The notes under the pieces are model-generated. The model was not told the DNA's origin, did not search any database, and saw only the letters and a program-made list of their open reading frames with translations. Both the position numbers and the translations under genes were made by a program. 64,000 bases of DNA from Azospirillum oleiclasticum (GTDB lineage: Bacteria; Pseudomonadota; Alphaproteobacteria; Azospirillales; Azospirillaceae): contig NZ_JABFFR010000047.1 in assembly GCF_013423485.1 (NCBI RefSeq), positions 1 through 64,000 on the forward strand. Direction: 5' to 3'. Numbering within the stretch: the first letter of the stretch is position 1; every line of letters begins with the position of its first letter. Positions 22,489 to 31,159 of the stretch are shown one piece after another.

Positions 22489-22518
22489 GGGGCACCTGAA
22501 ACGAAGAGTGGCGGGAGG

Positions 22519-22558
22519 GAGCCCCTCCCCACGCCCTTGCGGGGCGGGGAGGGGGCTC
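22519..22558 (-). repeat. GC-rich intergenic hairpin between binding-protein gene and livF
   Basis: An imperfect inverted repeat (GAGCCCCTCCCC at 22519-22530 and its complement with one extra G at 22546-22558) makes a long GC stem with no T-run. Positioned after a periplasmic binding-protein gene, it could stabilise upstream mRNA or attenuate downstream expression. It may also be a dispersed intergenic repeat; no second copy was seen in this window. Confidence 0.55.
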
Positions 22559-22567
22559 GGGGCGGGC

Positions 22568-23869
22568 TTACCAGCCCAGCCACTCCGGCTTGCGCGGGAC
22601 CTCGACGGTGGCGATCTTTTCCATCTTGATGTTGCCGGCCTTGACCAGCTCGTCCACCGTGCCGCCGGTCTCGCCCTTCACGTTGGCGCGGTAGATGTTC
22701 ACCTTGTCCATGCCGCGGTGATCGGTGTCGGTCCAGGTGGACGGCACGCACACGCCCTCCAGCCCGGCCGGGACCCAATCCTTCTTCTGGTACATGCCCT
22801 TGCGGATGTTCGGGCCGGTGACGCCGCCGTTCTTGGCGGCCCAGTCCATCGCCTCCTTCATGTAATAGGCCGAGCAGATGCCGGCGACGTAATGGACCGG
22901 GCGGTAGACGGTGCCGTTCGGGTCGGAGATCTTGGAAATCTCCTTCACCGTCTTCATGCCCGGCGCGTCGTCACCCCAGATGGTGGCGGTGCGCACCGGG
23001 AAGATCACGCCGTTGGCGGCGGCCCCGGCGGCCTTCGCCGCGTTCTCGTCCATGCCCCAGACATTGCCCATGAACTGGACGTTGGCGCCCACGGTCTGGC
23101 ATGCCTTCAGCACCGAGATGTTGGAGCCGGCGGTGTTGCCGAGATAGGCGTAGTTGGCGCCCGCCTCCTTCAGCGTCAGGCACTGGGCGGTGTAGTCGCC
23201 GGGGGTCAGCGCGAACTGCACGGCCGGCAGTACGTCGAAGCCGAGTTCCTTCGCCAGTGCCTCGCCCGCCGCCTTGGGCGCGTTCGGGTAGGGGTGGTTG
23301 GCGCCCATGTGCACATACTTGGGCTTGCCCGAGCCGCCCTTCTTCTTCCAGTCCTCGGCCGCCCAGGTCAGCATGGCGCGCAGGCCGTCGGAGTAGGACG
23401 GGCCGTAGAAGAAGTTGTAGGGCGCCGGCTTGGAGCCGTGCGAGCCCTTGCCCGCCGGGTCGGTCAGGTGGCCGGAGTAGGAGCCGGAGTAGTAGGGGAT
23501 CTCGTCCTTGCCGACGAAGCCGGTCAGCGCCTCGGTGTCGGCGGTGCCCCAGCCCTGGATGGCCGCGACCTTGCCGCTGCCCGACGACCACTTCTTGTAC
23601 TGGCTGATGGCGCGCGGCGCCTGGTAGCCGTAATCGACCGTCTCGACATCCATCTGGGTGCCGCCGACGCCGCCGTTCTTGTTGAGATAGGCGAGCGCGT
23701 CGGCCACGCCCTGGCCGAAGGGCACGCCCACGTCCGAGGTCGCACCGGACTGGTCGGCGAGGTGGCCGACCGGGATCTTCTGGGCGTTGGCGGTGCCGGC
23801 GATGCCGAGCGTCAGCACGGCGGCGGTGGCGAGCAGCGCGGTCTTCATCGTCGCGGTCTTCGTCGTCAT
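22568..23869 (-). CDS. Liv-type ABC transporter substrate-binding protein
   Basis: 433-residue periplasmic binding protein of the Leu/Ile/Val (type I) class. The ATG at 23869 (MTTKTATMKTALL) has AGGGAG upstream and gives a Sec signal peptide (about residues 1-29, cut near ANA-QK). The mature part shows the LivK-like fold (GVGGTQMDVETVDYGYQ, VAAIQGWGTADTEAL). In gene clusters with acyl-CoA ligases such proteins often carry aromatic or aliphatic carboxylates rather than amino acids, so the ligand is open. It is flanked by livM and livF. Confidence 0.88.
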   Translation of the reverse strand: MTTKTATMKTALLATAAVLTLGIAGTANAQKIPVGHLADQSGATSDVGVPFGQGVADALAYLNKNGGVGGTQMDVETVDYGYQAPRAISQYKKWSSGSGKVAAIQGWGTADTEALTGFVGKDEIPYYSGSYSGHLTDPAGKGSHGSKPAPYNFFYGPSYSDGLRAMLTWAAEDWKKKGGSGKPKYVHMGANHPYPNAPKAAGEALAKELGFDVLPAVQFALTPGDYTAQCLTLKEAGANYAYLGNTAGSNISVLKACQTVGANVQFMGNVWGMDENAAKAAGAAANGVIFPVRTATIWGDDAPGMKTVKEISKISDPNGTVYRPVHYVAGICSAYYMKEAMDWAAKNGGVTGPNIRKGMYQKKDWVPAGLEGVCVPSTWTDTDHRGMDKVNIYRANVKGETGGTVDELVKAGNIKMEKIATVEVPRKPEWLGW

Positions 23870-23929
23870 TGTGCGTTTCTCCCTGGGGTGTTCGATCGTT
23901 CGGGACACGGCCCGATGCCGGGTCTTCGT

Positions 23930-25003
23930 TCAGTGCGAGAAGGGGTAGAGCTTCCAGTACGCCTTGATCTGCTTCCAGCGGTGCGCCAGCCCGTCCGGCT
24001 CGAACACCAGGAAGAGGATGATCGCCACGCCGATCGCCATCTCGCGCAGGAAGGCGATGGCCTCCTTCAGGTTCAGCGCGGTGTCGATGGCGGTGCCCTG
24101 GAGGGCCGAGGTGACGGCCTGCATCACCTCCGGCAAAAGCACCATGAAGGCGGTGCCCATCAGCGACCCCATGATCGAGCCCAGCCCGCCGATGATGATC
24201 ATCCCGAGGAACTGGATCGAGAACAGGATCGTGAAGCCCTCCACCGACACGAACTGCAGGTAGTGCGCGTACAGCGCCCCGCCGATGCCGGCGTAGAAGG
24301 ACGAGATGCCGAAGGACATCGTGCGGTACTTGGTCAGGTTGATGCCCATGATCTCGGCGGAGAGATAATGGTCGCGCACCGCCACCAGCGCGCGGCCGTC
24401 GCGCGACCGCATCAGGTTGGTGGCCAGGACGTACATGACGACCACATAGACCAGCACCACGTAGAAGTAGGACTCGTCGGTGTCGAAGGCGAAGCCGAAC
24501 AGGGTGAAGGGTTCGGCGATCGTTCCCGCCACACCGCCGGTGAACCATCCCGCCCGTGCGAAGAAGTCCTGCAGGATGTACTGCGCCGCCAGCGTGGCGA
24601 TGGCGAGGTACAGGCCCTTGAGCCGGGCCGCCGGCAGGCCGAACACCATGCCGACCGCCGTGGTCATCACGCCGGCCAGCGGGATGGCGAGCGCCACCGG
24701 CACGCCGTAGCTGTTCGACAGCCAAGCCGAGGCGAAGGCGCCGAAGCCGAAAAAGGCGGCGTGTCCGATGGAGATTTGCCCGGTGAAGCCGACCAGGATG
24801 TTCAGGCCGAGTGCGGCGATGCCCAGATAGCCGATCTGGATGCACAGGTTCAGCCAGTACCGGTCCATGAAGAAGGGGCAGGCGAGCAGCAGCAGCACGC
24901 CCAGGATCGCGAAATTGCGGCTGGTGACGGTCGGGAAGATGGTGGTGTCCGACCCGTAGCTGGTCTTGAAGTCGCCGCAGGGGATGAGGCTGATGTTCGC
25001 CAT
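23930..25003 (-). CDS. livM: Branched-chain amino acid-type ABC transporter permease LivM
   Basis: 357-residue inner-membrane permease with about nine to ten helices. LivM signatures are NILVGFTGQISIGHAAFFG, the coupling-helix region GRALVAVRDHYLSAEIMGI (EAA-like loop) and GGLGSIMGSLMGTAF. It forms the heterodimeric channel with LivH and lies 10 bp after livH. Confidence 0.93.
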   Translation of the reverse strand: MANISLIPCGDFKTSYGSDTTIFPTVTSRNFAILGVLLLLACPFFMDRYWLNLCIQIGYLGIAALGLNILVGFTGQISIGHAAFFGFGAFASAWLSNSYGVPVALAIPLAGVMTTAVGMVFGLPAARLKGLYLAIATLAAQYILQDFFARAGWFTGGVAGTIAEPFTLFGFAFDTDESYFYVVLVYVVVMYVLATNLMRSRDGRALVAVRDHYLSAEIMGINLTKYRTMSFGISSFYAGIGGALYAHYLQFVSVEGFTILFSIQFLGMIIIGGLGSIMGSLMGTAFMVLLPEVMQAVTSALQGTAIDTALNLKEAIAFLREMAIGVAIILFLVFEPDGLAHRWKQIKAYWKLYPFSH

Positions 25004-25013
25004 GTCCGTTGCC

Positions 25014-25901
25014 TCACACGCGCTCGATGTCTTTGGTGCCGAAGAGCCCGTAGGGCTTGATCATCAGGATGATGATCAGGACGTAGAAGGGGGCGATCTC
25101 GTACATGTTGCCCCAATTCAGCCACTGGCTGTCGACGTAGTGGGCGAAGTTCTCCAGCACGCCGACGATCAGGCCGCCGATCACCGCCCCCAGCACGCTG
25201 TCCAGCCCGCCAAGGATGACCGCGGGGAAGACCTTGATGCCGAAGAAGGAGAGTGCGGACGACACGCCGTTGACCACGCCCACCGTGACGCCCGCCACCG
25301 CCGACACCATGGCGGAGATGGCCCAGCTCATGGCGAACATGTGGCGGACGGAGATGCCCAGCGACTGCGCCACCTGCTGGTCGAAGGCGGTCGCCCGCAT
25401 GGCGAGCCCCAGCTTGGAGTATTTGAAGAACCAGCCGAAGCCGGCCATGATCAGAATGGAGATGACGAGGCTGGCGACATAGACCGTCTGCACGTCGAGC
25501 CCCAGGATGTTCGTCGTCGGGCTGGCGAAGATCGGCGGGAAGGGCTTGGCGAAGACGCCGAACATCCACTTCATCATCGCCTGGAAGAAGATCGACAGGC
25601 CGATGGTGACCATGATGACGGAGATGATCGGCTCGCCGATCATCGGCCGCAGCACCACCACCTGGAGCACGATCCCGAACACCAGCATGAAGGCCAGCGT
25701 GATCGGGAAGCCGATCCAGAAGGGAAGCTGCCAGCTGGTCAGCAGCCACCAGCAGGTCCAGGCGCCGATCAGCAGGAACTCGCCCTGGGCGAAGTTCACG
25801 ATGCGGCTGGCCTTGTAGATCAGCACGAAGGACATCGCCACCACGCCGTACAGCGCGCCGACGATCAGCCCGTTGAGGAGAAGCTGGAAGAGCAAGGTCA
25901 T
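25014..25901 (-). CDS. livH: Branched-chain amino acid-type ABC transporter permease LivH
   Basis: 295-residue permease with about eight membrane helices. LivH hallmarks are LLLNGLIVGALYGVVAMSF at the N-terminus, VNFAQGEFLLIGAW, the EAA-like loop LGLAMRATAFDQQVAQSLGI and ILGGLDSVLGAVIGG. The ATG is at 25901. It is placed between the acyl-CoA ligase gene and livM. Confidence 0.93.
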   Translation of the reverse strand: MTLLFQLLLNGLIVGALYGVVAMSFVLIYKASRIVNFAQGEFLLIGAWTCWWLLTSWQLPFWIGFPITLAFMLVFGIVLQVVVLRPMIGEPIISVIMVTIGLSIFFQAMMKWMFGVFAKPFPPIFASPTTNILGLDVQTVYVASLVISILIMAGFGWFFKYSKLGLAMRATAFDQQVAQSLGISVRHMFAMSWAISAMVSAVAGVTVGVVNGVSSALSFFGIKVFPAVILGGLDSVLGAVIGGLIVGVLENFAHYVDSQWLNWGNMYEIAPFYVLIIILMIKPYGLFGTKDIERV

Positions 25902-25921
25902 GGGGAACGCTCCTCGTGGCG

Positions 25922-27862
25922 TCAGGCGGCGACCGGCTGGGCCTTGCGGACGGGTTCGGGCAGCAGCTCCACCACGCGCAGCGTGGTGCGGATGCGCTGC
26001 TTGGTGCCATCCTGGAAGGTGATGGTGGTGTCCACGTCGATCTCGGGCTGGCCGGCGTAGATGGCGTCCATGATGGTGCCGTACTTCTCCGCCACCACGC
26101 TGCGCCGCACCTTGCGGGTGCGGGTCAGCTCGCCGTCGTCGGCGTCCAGCTCCTTGTAGAGCAGCAGGAACTTGGCGATGCGGTGGTGTTCCGGCAGGGT
26201 GGCGTTGACCTTCTCCACCTCCGAGCGCAGCAGCTCGTAGACCTCGGCCTTCGACGCCAGGTCGGAGTAGGTCGTGAAGGCGATGCGGTTCTTCTCCGCC
26301 CATTTCGAGACGATGGGAAAGCGGATGCAGACGATCGCCGACAGGTAGGGCCGCCGGTCGCCGACGATCACCGCTTCCGCCACATAGGGGCTGAACTTCA
26401 GCTTGTTCTCGATGTATTGCGGGCTGAAGCGGTCGCCGTTGCTGGTGGTGGCGATGTCCTTGATGCGATCGATGATGACGAGATGGCCGTTCTTGTTGAA
26501 GAAGCCGGCGTCGCCCGTGTGCATCCAGCCATCGCGCAGGTCCGCCGTCGTGGAGGCCTCGTTGCGGTAGTAGCCGGTGAACATGTTGGGGTGGGTGACG
26601 ACGATCTCGCCGACGCCGTGCTGGTCGGGGTCGATCACCTTCACCTGGATGCTGTCGTCGAAGGGCACGCCGACCGAGTCCAGATCGACGTCGCCGTCGC
26701 GGTGCACGGTGTAGGCGCCCATGGTCTCGGTCTGGCCGTAGATCTGGCGCATCGGCACGCCCAGCGCCTGGAAGAACTTGAAGGTGTCGGGCCCCAGCGC
26801 CGCCCCGCCCGTCGCCGCCGACTTCAGGTTGGTGAAGCCCAGACGGTCGCGCAGCGCGTTGAACAGGATACGGTCGGCCAGCCAGGAACGTTTCCCCTGC
26901 GCCAGCGCCTCCAGCCCCAGCTTCATGCCGTATTCGTACATGCGCTGCTTGAAGGGGGACGCATCCATGACGCGGGCGCGGACGTCGGCGGCGATCTGCT
27001 CCCACAGGCGCGGCGCGAAGAGCACGAAGCTCGGCCCCACCTCGCGGAAGTCGTTCATCATCGTCTCGGCTTCCTCGACGAAGTTCACGCGCATCCGCGA
27101 CAGCGTGCCCATCCCCACCGCGTAGATCTGCTCCATGATCCAGGACAGCGGCAGAACGGAGACATACTCGTCCTCAGGCCCCTTGGGGTCCACCGACAGG
27201 TAGCTGGCGCAATGGCGCAGGATGCGCCCGGCCGGCAGCATCGCCAGCTTGGGGTTGGAGGTGGTGCCGGAGGTGGTGCACAGCACCGCCACATCCTCGC
27301 CGCGCGTCGCCTGCACCATGCTGTCGTAAAGGCCGGGCTGCTCGGCGTGCAGCGCCTCGCCCAGCCGCACCAGCTCGGTCGCGGACATCAGGCGCGGGTC
27401 GTCGTATTTGCGCAGACCGCGCGGGTCGGAATAGATGATGCGCTTCAGGGTGGGCAGCCGCTCGCCCAGGTTCAGCAGCTTGTCGACCTGCTCCTCGTCC
27501 TCCGCGAACACCACGTGCACGTCGGCGTAGGTGATGAGGTAGGCGACCTCCTCGTCCATGGCGTCGCGGTAGATGCCCAGGCTCATGGCGCCCATGGCGT
27601 GGGCGGCGATCTCGCCCATCACCCAGTCCGGGCGGTTGTCGCCGAGCAGGGCAACCACCTGGCCCTTGGCGACGCCGAGCTTGATCAGCCCCAGCGTGAA
27701 GGCGCGCACGCGCTCCTGGTACTGCGCCCAGGTGATGCTGCGCCAGATGCCGAAATCCTTCTCGCGCATGGCGACGTCGTCGGGGTGCTGGCGGGCGTGC
27801 AGCGCCAGCAGCTTGGGCAGCGTGTCGTGGACCGACAGGTCGGGCAGGGGGGGGATGGTCAT
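25922..27862 (-). CDS. AMP-dependent long-chain acyl-CoA synthetase family ligase
   Basis: 646-residue ANL-superfamily ligase that activates a carboxylic acid to its CoA thioester through an acyl-adenylate. The phosphate loop is intact (CTTSGTTSNPKLAML, with its Lys), as are the A5 motif IYGQTETMGAY, DGWMHTGDAGFF and IDRIKDIATTSNGDRFSP with the C-terminal part after it. Family length matches FadD15/long-chain type (600-660 aa). The ATG shares one base with the livG stop codon (TGATG). Being co-transcribed with an importer suggests activation of the imported acid on entry. Confidence 0.92.
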   Translation of the reverse strand: MTIPPLPDLSVHDTLPKLLALHARQHPDDVAMREKDFGIWRSITWAQYQERVRAFTLGLIKLGVAKGQVVALLGDNRPDWVMGEIAAHAMGAMSLGIYRDAMDEEVAYLITYADVHVVFAEDEEQVDKLLNLGERLPTLKRIIYSDPRGLRKYDDPRLMSATELVRLGEALHAEQPGLYDSMVQATRGEDVAVLCTTSGTTSNPKLAMLPAGRILRHCASYLSVDPKGPEDEYVSVLPLSWIMEQIYAVGMGTLSRMRVNFVEEAETMMNDFREVGPSFVLFAPRLWEQIAADVRARVMDASPFKQRMYEYGMKLGLEALAQGKRSWLADRILFNALRDRLGFTNLKSAATGGAALGPDTFKFFQALGVPMRQIYGQTETMGAYTVHRDGDVDLDSVGVPFDDSIQVKVIDPDQHGVGEIVVTHPNMFTGYYRNEASTTADLRDGWMHTGDAGFFNKNGHLVIIDRIKDIATTSNGDRFSPQYIENKLKFSPYVAEAVIVGDRRPYLSAIVCIRFPIVSKWAEKNRIAFTTYSDLASKAEVYELLRSEVEKVNATLPEHHRIAKFLLLYKELDADDGELTRTRKVRRSVVAEKYGTIMDAIYAGQPEIDVDTTITFQDGTKQRIRTTLRVVELLPEPVRKAQPVAA

Positions 27863-28713
27863 CACGCGACCTCCTGCGCCGGCGCGGTCTCGTCCTCGTC
27901 GTCCTCGCCCAGATAGGCGCGCTTGACGCGCGGGTCGGCCAGCACCTCCTCCGGCGTGCCCTCGGCGATCTTCTTGCCGAACTCCAGCACCATCACGCGG
28001 TGCGAAATATCCATGACCACACCCATGTCGTGCTCGATCATGACGACGGTCATGCCCCACTCCTCGTTCAGGTCGACGATGTAGCGGGCCATGTCCTCCT
28101 TCTCTTCGAGGTTCATGCCGGCCATCGGCTCGTCCAGCAGGATCAGGTCCGGCTTCAGCGCCACCGCGCGCGCCAGCTCCACCCGCTTGCGCAGCCCGTA
28201 GGACAGGGTGCCCGCGACCGCCTTGCGGACGTGCTGGATCTCCAGGAAATCGATGATCTCCTCCACCTCGCGGCGGTGGGCCAGTTCCTCCTTGCGGGCA
28301 CCGGTCAACCAGTAGAGCGAGCCGGTCAGGAAGTTGTTCTTCAGCAGGTGGTGGCGGCCGACCATGATGTTGTCGAGCACCGTCATGTGCCCGAACAGCG
28401 CCAGGTTCTGGAAGGTGCGGCCGATGCCCAGCGACGCCCGATGGTTGGGCGTCATGCCGGTGATGTCGCGGCCATTGAAGAACACCTTGCCGGTGGTCGG
28501 CCGGTAGCGCCCGGAGATGCAGTTGACCATGGAGGTCTTGCCGGCGCCGTTCGGGCCGATGATCGAGAACAGCTCTCCCTTGCGGATGGAGAAGCTGACG
28601 TCGGTCAGGGCCTGGACGCCGCCGAACCGCAGGGACACGCCCCTCGCCTCGAACATGGCGGCGCTGGCGGGCGTGTCGTGGCTCTGGTGCGTTGCGGCGG
28701 GCACGCCGGGCAT
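27862..28713 (-). CDS. livG: Branched-chain amino acid-type ABC transporter ATP-binding protein LivG
   Basis: 283-residue ABC ATPase, first gene of the leftward operon. The start at 28713 is supported by GGGAGGAGG six bases upstream. Walker A GPNGAGKTS, Walker B LILLDEPMAGMN and the LivG-type FQNLALFGHMTVLDNIMVG are clear. The ABC signature is LSYGLRKRVE, a degenerate form commonly seen in LivG proteins of ligase-linked clusters. The N-terminus has about 20 extra low-complexity residues. Expression probably depends on the divergent region that carries the 17-bp palindromes. Confidence 0.92.
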   Translation of the reverse strand: MPGVPAATHQSHDTPASAAMFEARGVSLRFGGVQALTDVSFSIRKGELFSIIGPNGAGKTSMVNCISGRYRPTTGKVFFNGRDITGMTPNHRASLGIGRTFQNLALFGHMTVLDNIMVGRHHLLKNNFLTGSLYWLTGARKEELAHRREVEEIIDFLEIQHVRKAVAGTLSYGLRKRVELARAVALKPDLILLDEPMAGMNLEEKEDMARYIVDLNEEWGMTVVMIEHDMGVVMDISHRVMVLEFGKKIAEGTPEEVLADPRVKRAYLGEDDEDETAPAQEVA

Positions 28714-28771
28714 GTCCTCCTCCCATTCAGTTTGTTGGGGCCCGACGATCGCGGGCTTTGGCCGTCGGGAA

Positions 28772-28788
28772 GGTCCACCATGTGGACC
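28772..28788. promoter_or_regulatory. 17-bp palindrome, liv-side candidate operator
   Basis: GGTCCACCATGTGGACC has perfect 7-bp arms (GGTCCAC/GTGGACC) around a 3-bp centre. It lies 59 bp upstream of livG. Its twin lies 116 bp away, centre to centre, beside the divergent regulator gene. Size and symmetry fit an IclR-type binding site. Confidence 0.7.
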
Positions 28789-28887
28789 GTCAACCAACCG
28801 ACGCGATCACACTACACGCAGATTGCCGTGGTTTTCAACACTGACATTCCGCCACTGCATGTTTTTTTCCGCGACAGGCCGCCGCAG

Positions 28888-28904
28888 GGTCCATATGATG
28901 GACC
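28888..28904. promoter_or_regulatory. 17-bp palindrome, regulator-side candidate operator
   Basis: GGTCCATATGATGGACC has perfect 7-bp arms (GGTCCAT/ATGGACC) around a 3-bp centre, ending three bases before the regulator ATG. It shares the outer six bases of each arm with the other palindrome. Binding here would block transcription or translation start of the regulator, implying autoregulation. Confidence 0.7.
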
Positions 28905-28907
28905 TTC

Positions 28908-30560
28908 ATGAGCACGGACACCGACACCGCCCCATCCGCCACCGGCGGCACCCAGAGCCTGGAGCGCGCCATCGCGCTGCTGCGCGCGGTGGCGGCCCAG
29001 GCGCCAGACGGGGCGCGGCTGGCGGACCTCGTCGCGGGCTCCGGCCTGTCGAAGGCGACCACCCACCGGCTGCTGACGGCCCTCACCCGCGAAGGACTGG
29101 TCGAGCAGGACGCGCGCAGCCGCCGCTATCATCTGGGCGCCGACCTCGACGCGCTGGGCCAGCTGGCGGCGCTGCGTCACCGGCCGAAGGCACCGCCCGC
29201 GGTGACGGAGCCGGAGGAGCCGCCGGTGCGCGCCTCCGCCTTCCTGCGGCCGGACTACCGCGGCGACGCCATCCCGCTGGCGACGCTGCTGTGCGACCGC
29301 CACGCCCGCAACGACGGCGCCCGCGCCGCCTTGCTGCACGAGAGCGTGGCCGGCCAGACCACGGAGTTGAGCTTCGCCCGGCTGGCGCATGATTCCGCGC
29401 GCTTCGCCGCGGTGCTGGCCGGCATCGGGGTGGGCAAGGGCGACCGTGTGGCGGTGCCGCTGCCCAAGGGGCCGGAGCTGCTGATCACCGCGGTGGCGAT
29501 CTGGCGGCTGGGCGGCGTGTTCCTGCCGCTCTTCACCACATACAGCCCGGCCGCCATCGATTTCCGGCTGAAGGACAGCCACGCGCGCGCCGTGGTGACC
29601 AACGGCTTCCTGCTCCACAAGGTGCCGCGCGACGGCAACGACCCGCTGCCGGTCGTGGTGGTGGAGGGGGACGAGGTGCTGGGCGGCGGCAGCGACGCCG
29701 TGCTGTTCTGGTCGGCGCTCCACGCCGCGTCACCGGTGGCGGAGGTGACGCCCTACCGTGACGGTGACGCCTTCGCCCTGATCTACACGTCGGAGGCGGA
29801 ATCCAGCCCGCTCGGCGTCGGCCTGCCGGTCAAGGCGTTGGCCGGCATCGAGCAGTACATGCGCATCGGGCTGGACCTGCGCGACGACGACATCTACTGG
29901 AACATGGCCGACCCCGGCTGGGCCTACGGCACCTATTACGGGCTGATCGGGCCGCTGCTGCTGGGCCGCACCACCATCTTCTGCGACGGCCCCTACGACG
30001 TGCGGCAGGGCTACCGCATGATGACCAAGTTCGGCGTCACCAACCTGACCGCCGCGCCGTCGCAGGTGCGGGCCTGGCACGGGGCGGGGCCGGAGCGTGT
30101 GCCGGACCAGCTGGCGCTGCGCATCATGTCGGTGGTGGGCGAGCCGCTGCCGGAGGAGCTGATCGCCTGGGCCACCGGCACGCTGAAGGTGCCGCTGTTC
30201 GACCAGTACGGCCAGCGCGAGACGGGGATCGTCATCGTCAACCGCTACGACCTGGACGCCGCGACCCGGCCGGGCGAGGGCTCGCTCGGCCGTCCGATGC
30301 CGGGCTTCCGCGTCGTCATCCTCGACCCCGACGGCAAGGAGGCGCCGGTCGGCGGGGCGGGGGAGATCGCCATCGACACCGATCGCTCGCCGCTCTTCTG
30401 GTTCGAATCCTACATCAACGACCCCGACCGCACCGCCCGCCGCTTCCGCCACGGCCGCCGCTACTACCTGACCGGCGACTGGGCCTTCCTGGACGCCGAC
30501 GGCAACATCCACTACCGCGGCCGGGTGTCGGACGCGGTGCTGATGCAGCAGGGCGGGTAG
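28908..30560 (+). CDS. IclR-type HTH fused to degenerate acyl-CoA synthetase domain (putative regulator)
   Basis: 550 residues. Residues 17-78 match an IclR winged helix-turn-helix (SLERAIALLRAV; GLSKATTHRLLTALTREGLV; RYHLG). After a short linker, residues 105-550 are an acetyl-CoA-synthetase-like adenylation domain (YWNMADPGWAYGTYYGLIGP; DQYGQRETG; YLTGDWAFLDADG). The normal IclR effector domain is absent. The phosphate loop reads YTSEAESSPLGVG instead of TSGTTG.PKG, and the protein ends at GRVSDAVLMQQGG, losing the C-terminal lobe and its catalytic Lys. It is therefore probably a ligand-sensing regulator rather than an enzyme. It is divergent from livG with paired palindromes between; no good ribosome site was seen. 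Confidence 0.85.
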   Translation: MSTDTDTAPSATGGTQSLERAIALLRAVAAQAPDGARLADLVAGSGLSKATTHRLLTALTREGLVEQDARSRRYHLGADLDALGQLAALRHRPKAPPAVTEPEEPPVRASAFLRPDYRGDAIPLATLLCDRHARNDGARAALLHESVAGQTTELSFARLAHDSARFAAVLAGIGVGKGDRVAVPLPKGPELLITAVAIWRLGGVFLPLFTTYSPAAIDFRLKDSHARAVVTNGFLLHKVPRDGNDPLPVVVVEGDEVLGGGSDAVLFWSALHAASPVAEVTPYRDGDAFALIYTSEAESSPLGVGLPVKALAGIEQYMRIGLDLRDDDIYWNMADPGWAYGTYYGLIGPLLLGRTTIFCDGPYDVRQGYRMMTKFGVTNLTAAPSQVRAWHGAGPERVPDQLALRIMSVVGEPLPEELIAWATGTLKVPLFDQYGQRETGIVIVNRYDLDAATRPGEGSLGRPMPGFRVVILDPDGKEAPVGGAGEIAIDTDRSPLFWFESYINDPDRTARRFRHGRRYYLTGDWAFLDADGNIHYRGRVSDAVLMQQGG

Positions 30561-30689
30561 GGCGCTTCGCCCTTGAACCGGTGGCGCGGTGGGCCACATT
30601 GCGAATCGAGCCTTTCCGCAGACCGACCCCTTTGCCCGGCAACGGGCCGCAGCATCCGGCCCCACCCCGGCCCGCAACAGTCCGCATCG

Positions 30690-31145
30690 ATGCGCGATGC
30701 ACGCTTTCCCGGCGGCGTGGAACGCCGGTCGCGAGACGATTTCGACAGCATGATCATCGATCCCGAGCGCCGCGATTCGGCGCGGAACGCAAGGCGCGGC
30801 GGTCAACCGCCGCAGCGCCCCGAAACCGACGACGCATCCGGCGGCCTGTCCTTTCCCGACCTGCTGGAACCGGTGCTGGACGCGGCGGACGCCGACGACA
30901 ACGCCTTCGACGAGGCCGTGAACGAGGTCGCCGAGGCGCTCGCCCTGTGCGAGGCGCTGGTGCTCGACAACGGCGGCCGGCCCGGTCATGGCGTCACCGA
31001 CGAGGAAGCGGTGCTGAGCGCGCTCGACACCTACATCCGCGTCCTGCTGCATCTGGGGGAGGTGCAGGAGGCCGCCGACCTCGGCGAGGTGATGGAGCGC
31101 CTGCACAACGCCAACGAGCGGCGCCGCCGGCCCCGCAGGCCCTGA
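30690..31145 (+). CDS. Hypothetical protein
   Basis: Family not recognised. The C-terminal 95 residues look like real acidic helical protein (FPDLLEPVLDAADADDNAF and ALDTYIRVLLHLGEVQEA), ending in a basic RRRRPRRP tail. The N-terminus is arginine-rich and less convincing. Possible starts are ATGs at 30690 or 30750, neither with a strong ribosome site. No signal peptide or membrane segment is visible. It lies alone between the fusion regulator and the convergent metal-sensor gene. Confidence 0.5.
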   Translation: MRDARFPGGVERRSRDDFDSMIIDPERRDSARNARRGGQPPQRPETDDASGGLSFPDLLEPVLDAADADDNAFDEAVNEVAEALALCEALVLDNGGRPGHGVTDEEAVLSALDTYIRVLLHLGEVQEAADLGEVMERLHNANERRRRPRRP

Positions 31146-31159
31146 GCGAACCCGCTCAG
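31142..31159. terminator. Small hairpin between convergent genes
   Basis: CTGAGCG and CGCTCAG with a 4-base loop form a 7-bp stem spanning the stop codons of both convergent genes. No T-run follows, so a terminator role is uncertain. Confidence 0.35.

Noticed and set aside
22730..22742. GGTCCAGGTGGAC inside the binding-protein gene, similar to the 17-bp operators
   Set aside because: Arms are only five bases with a different spacer, and it lies within coding sequence; it does not match the operator pair.
28908..30560. Two genes (an IclR regulator and a CoA ligase) merged by a frame error
   Set aside because: The frame is continuous with no stop or start signal between domains, the ligase part itself is degenerate, and no continuation of the missing C-terminal lobe is seen downstream.
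30561..30689. Extension of the hypothetical gene upstream to 30573
   Set aside because: The extra 39 residues are Arg/Pro-rich without pattern and no ribosome site precedes that ATG.
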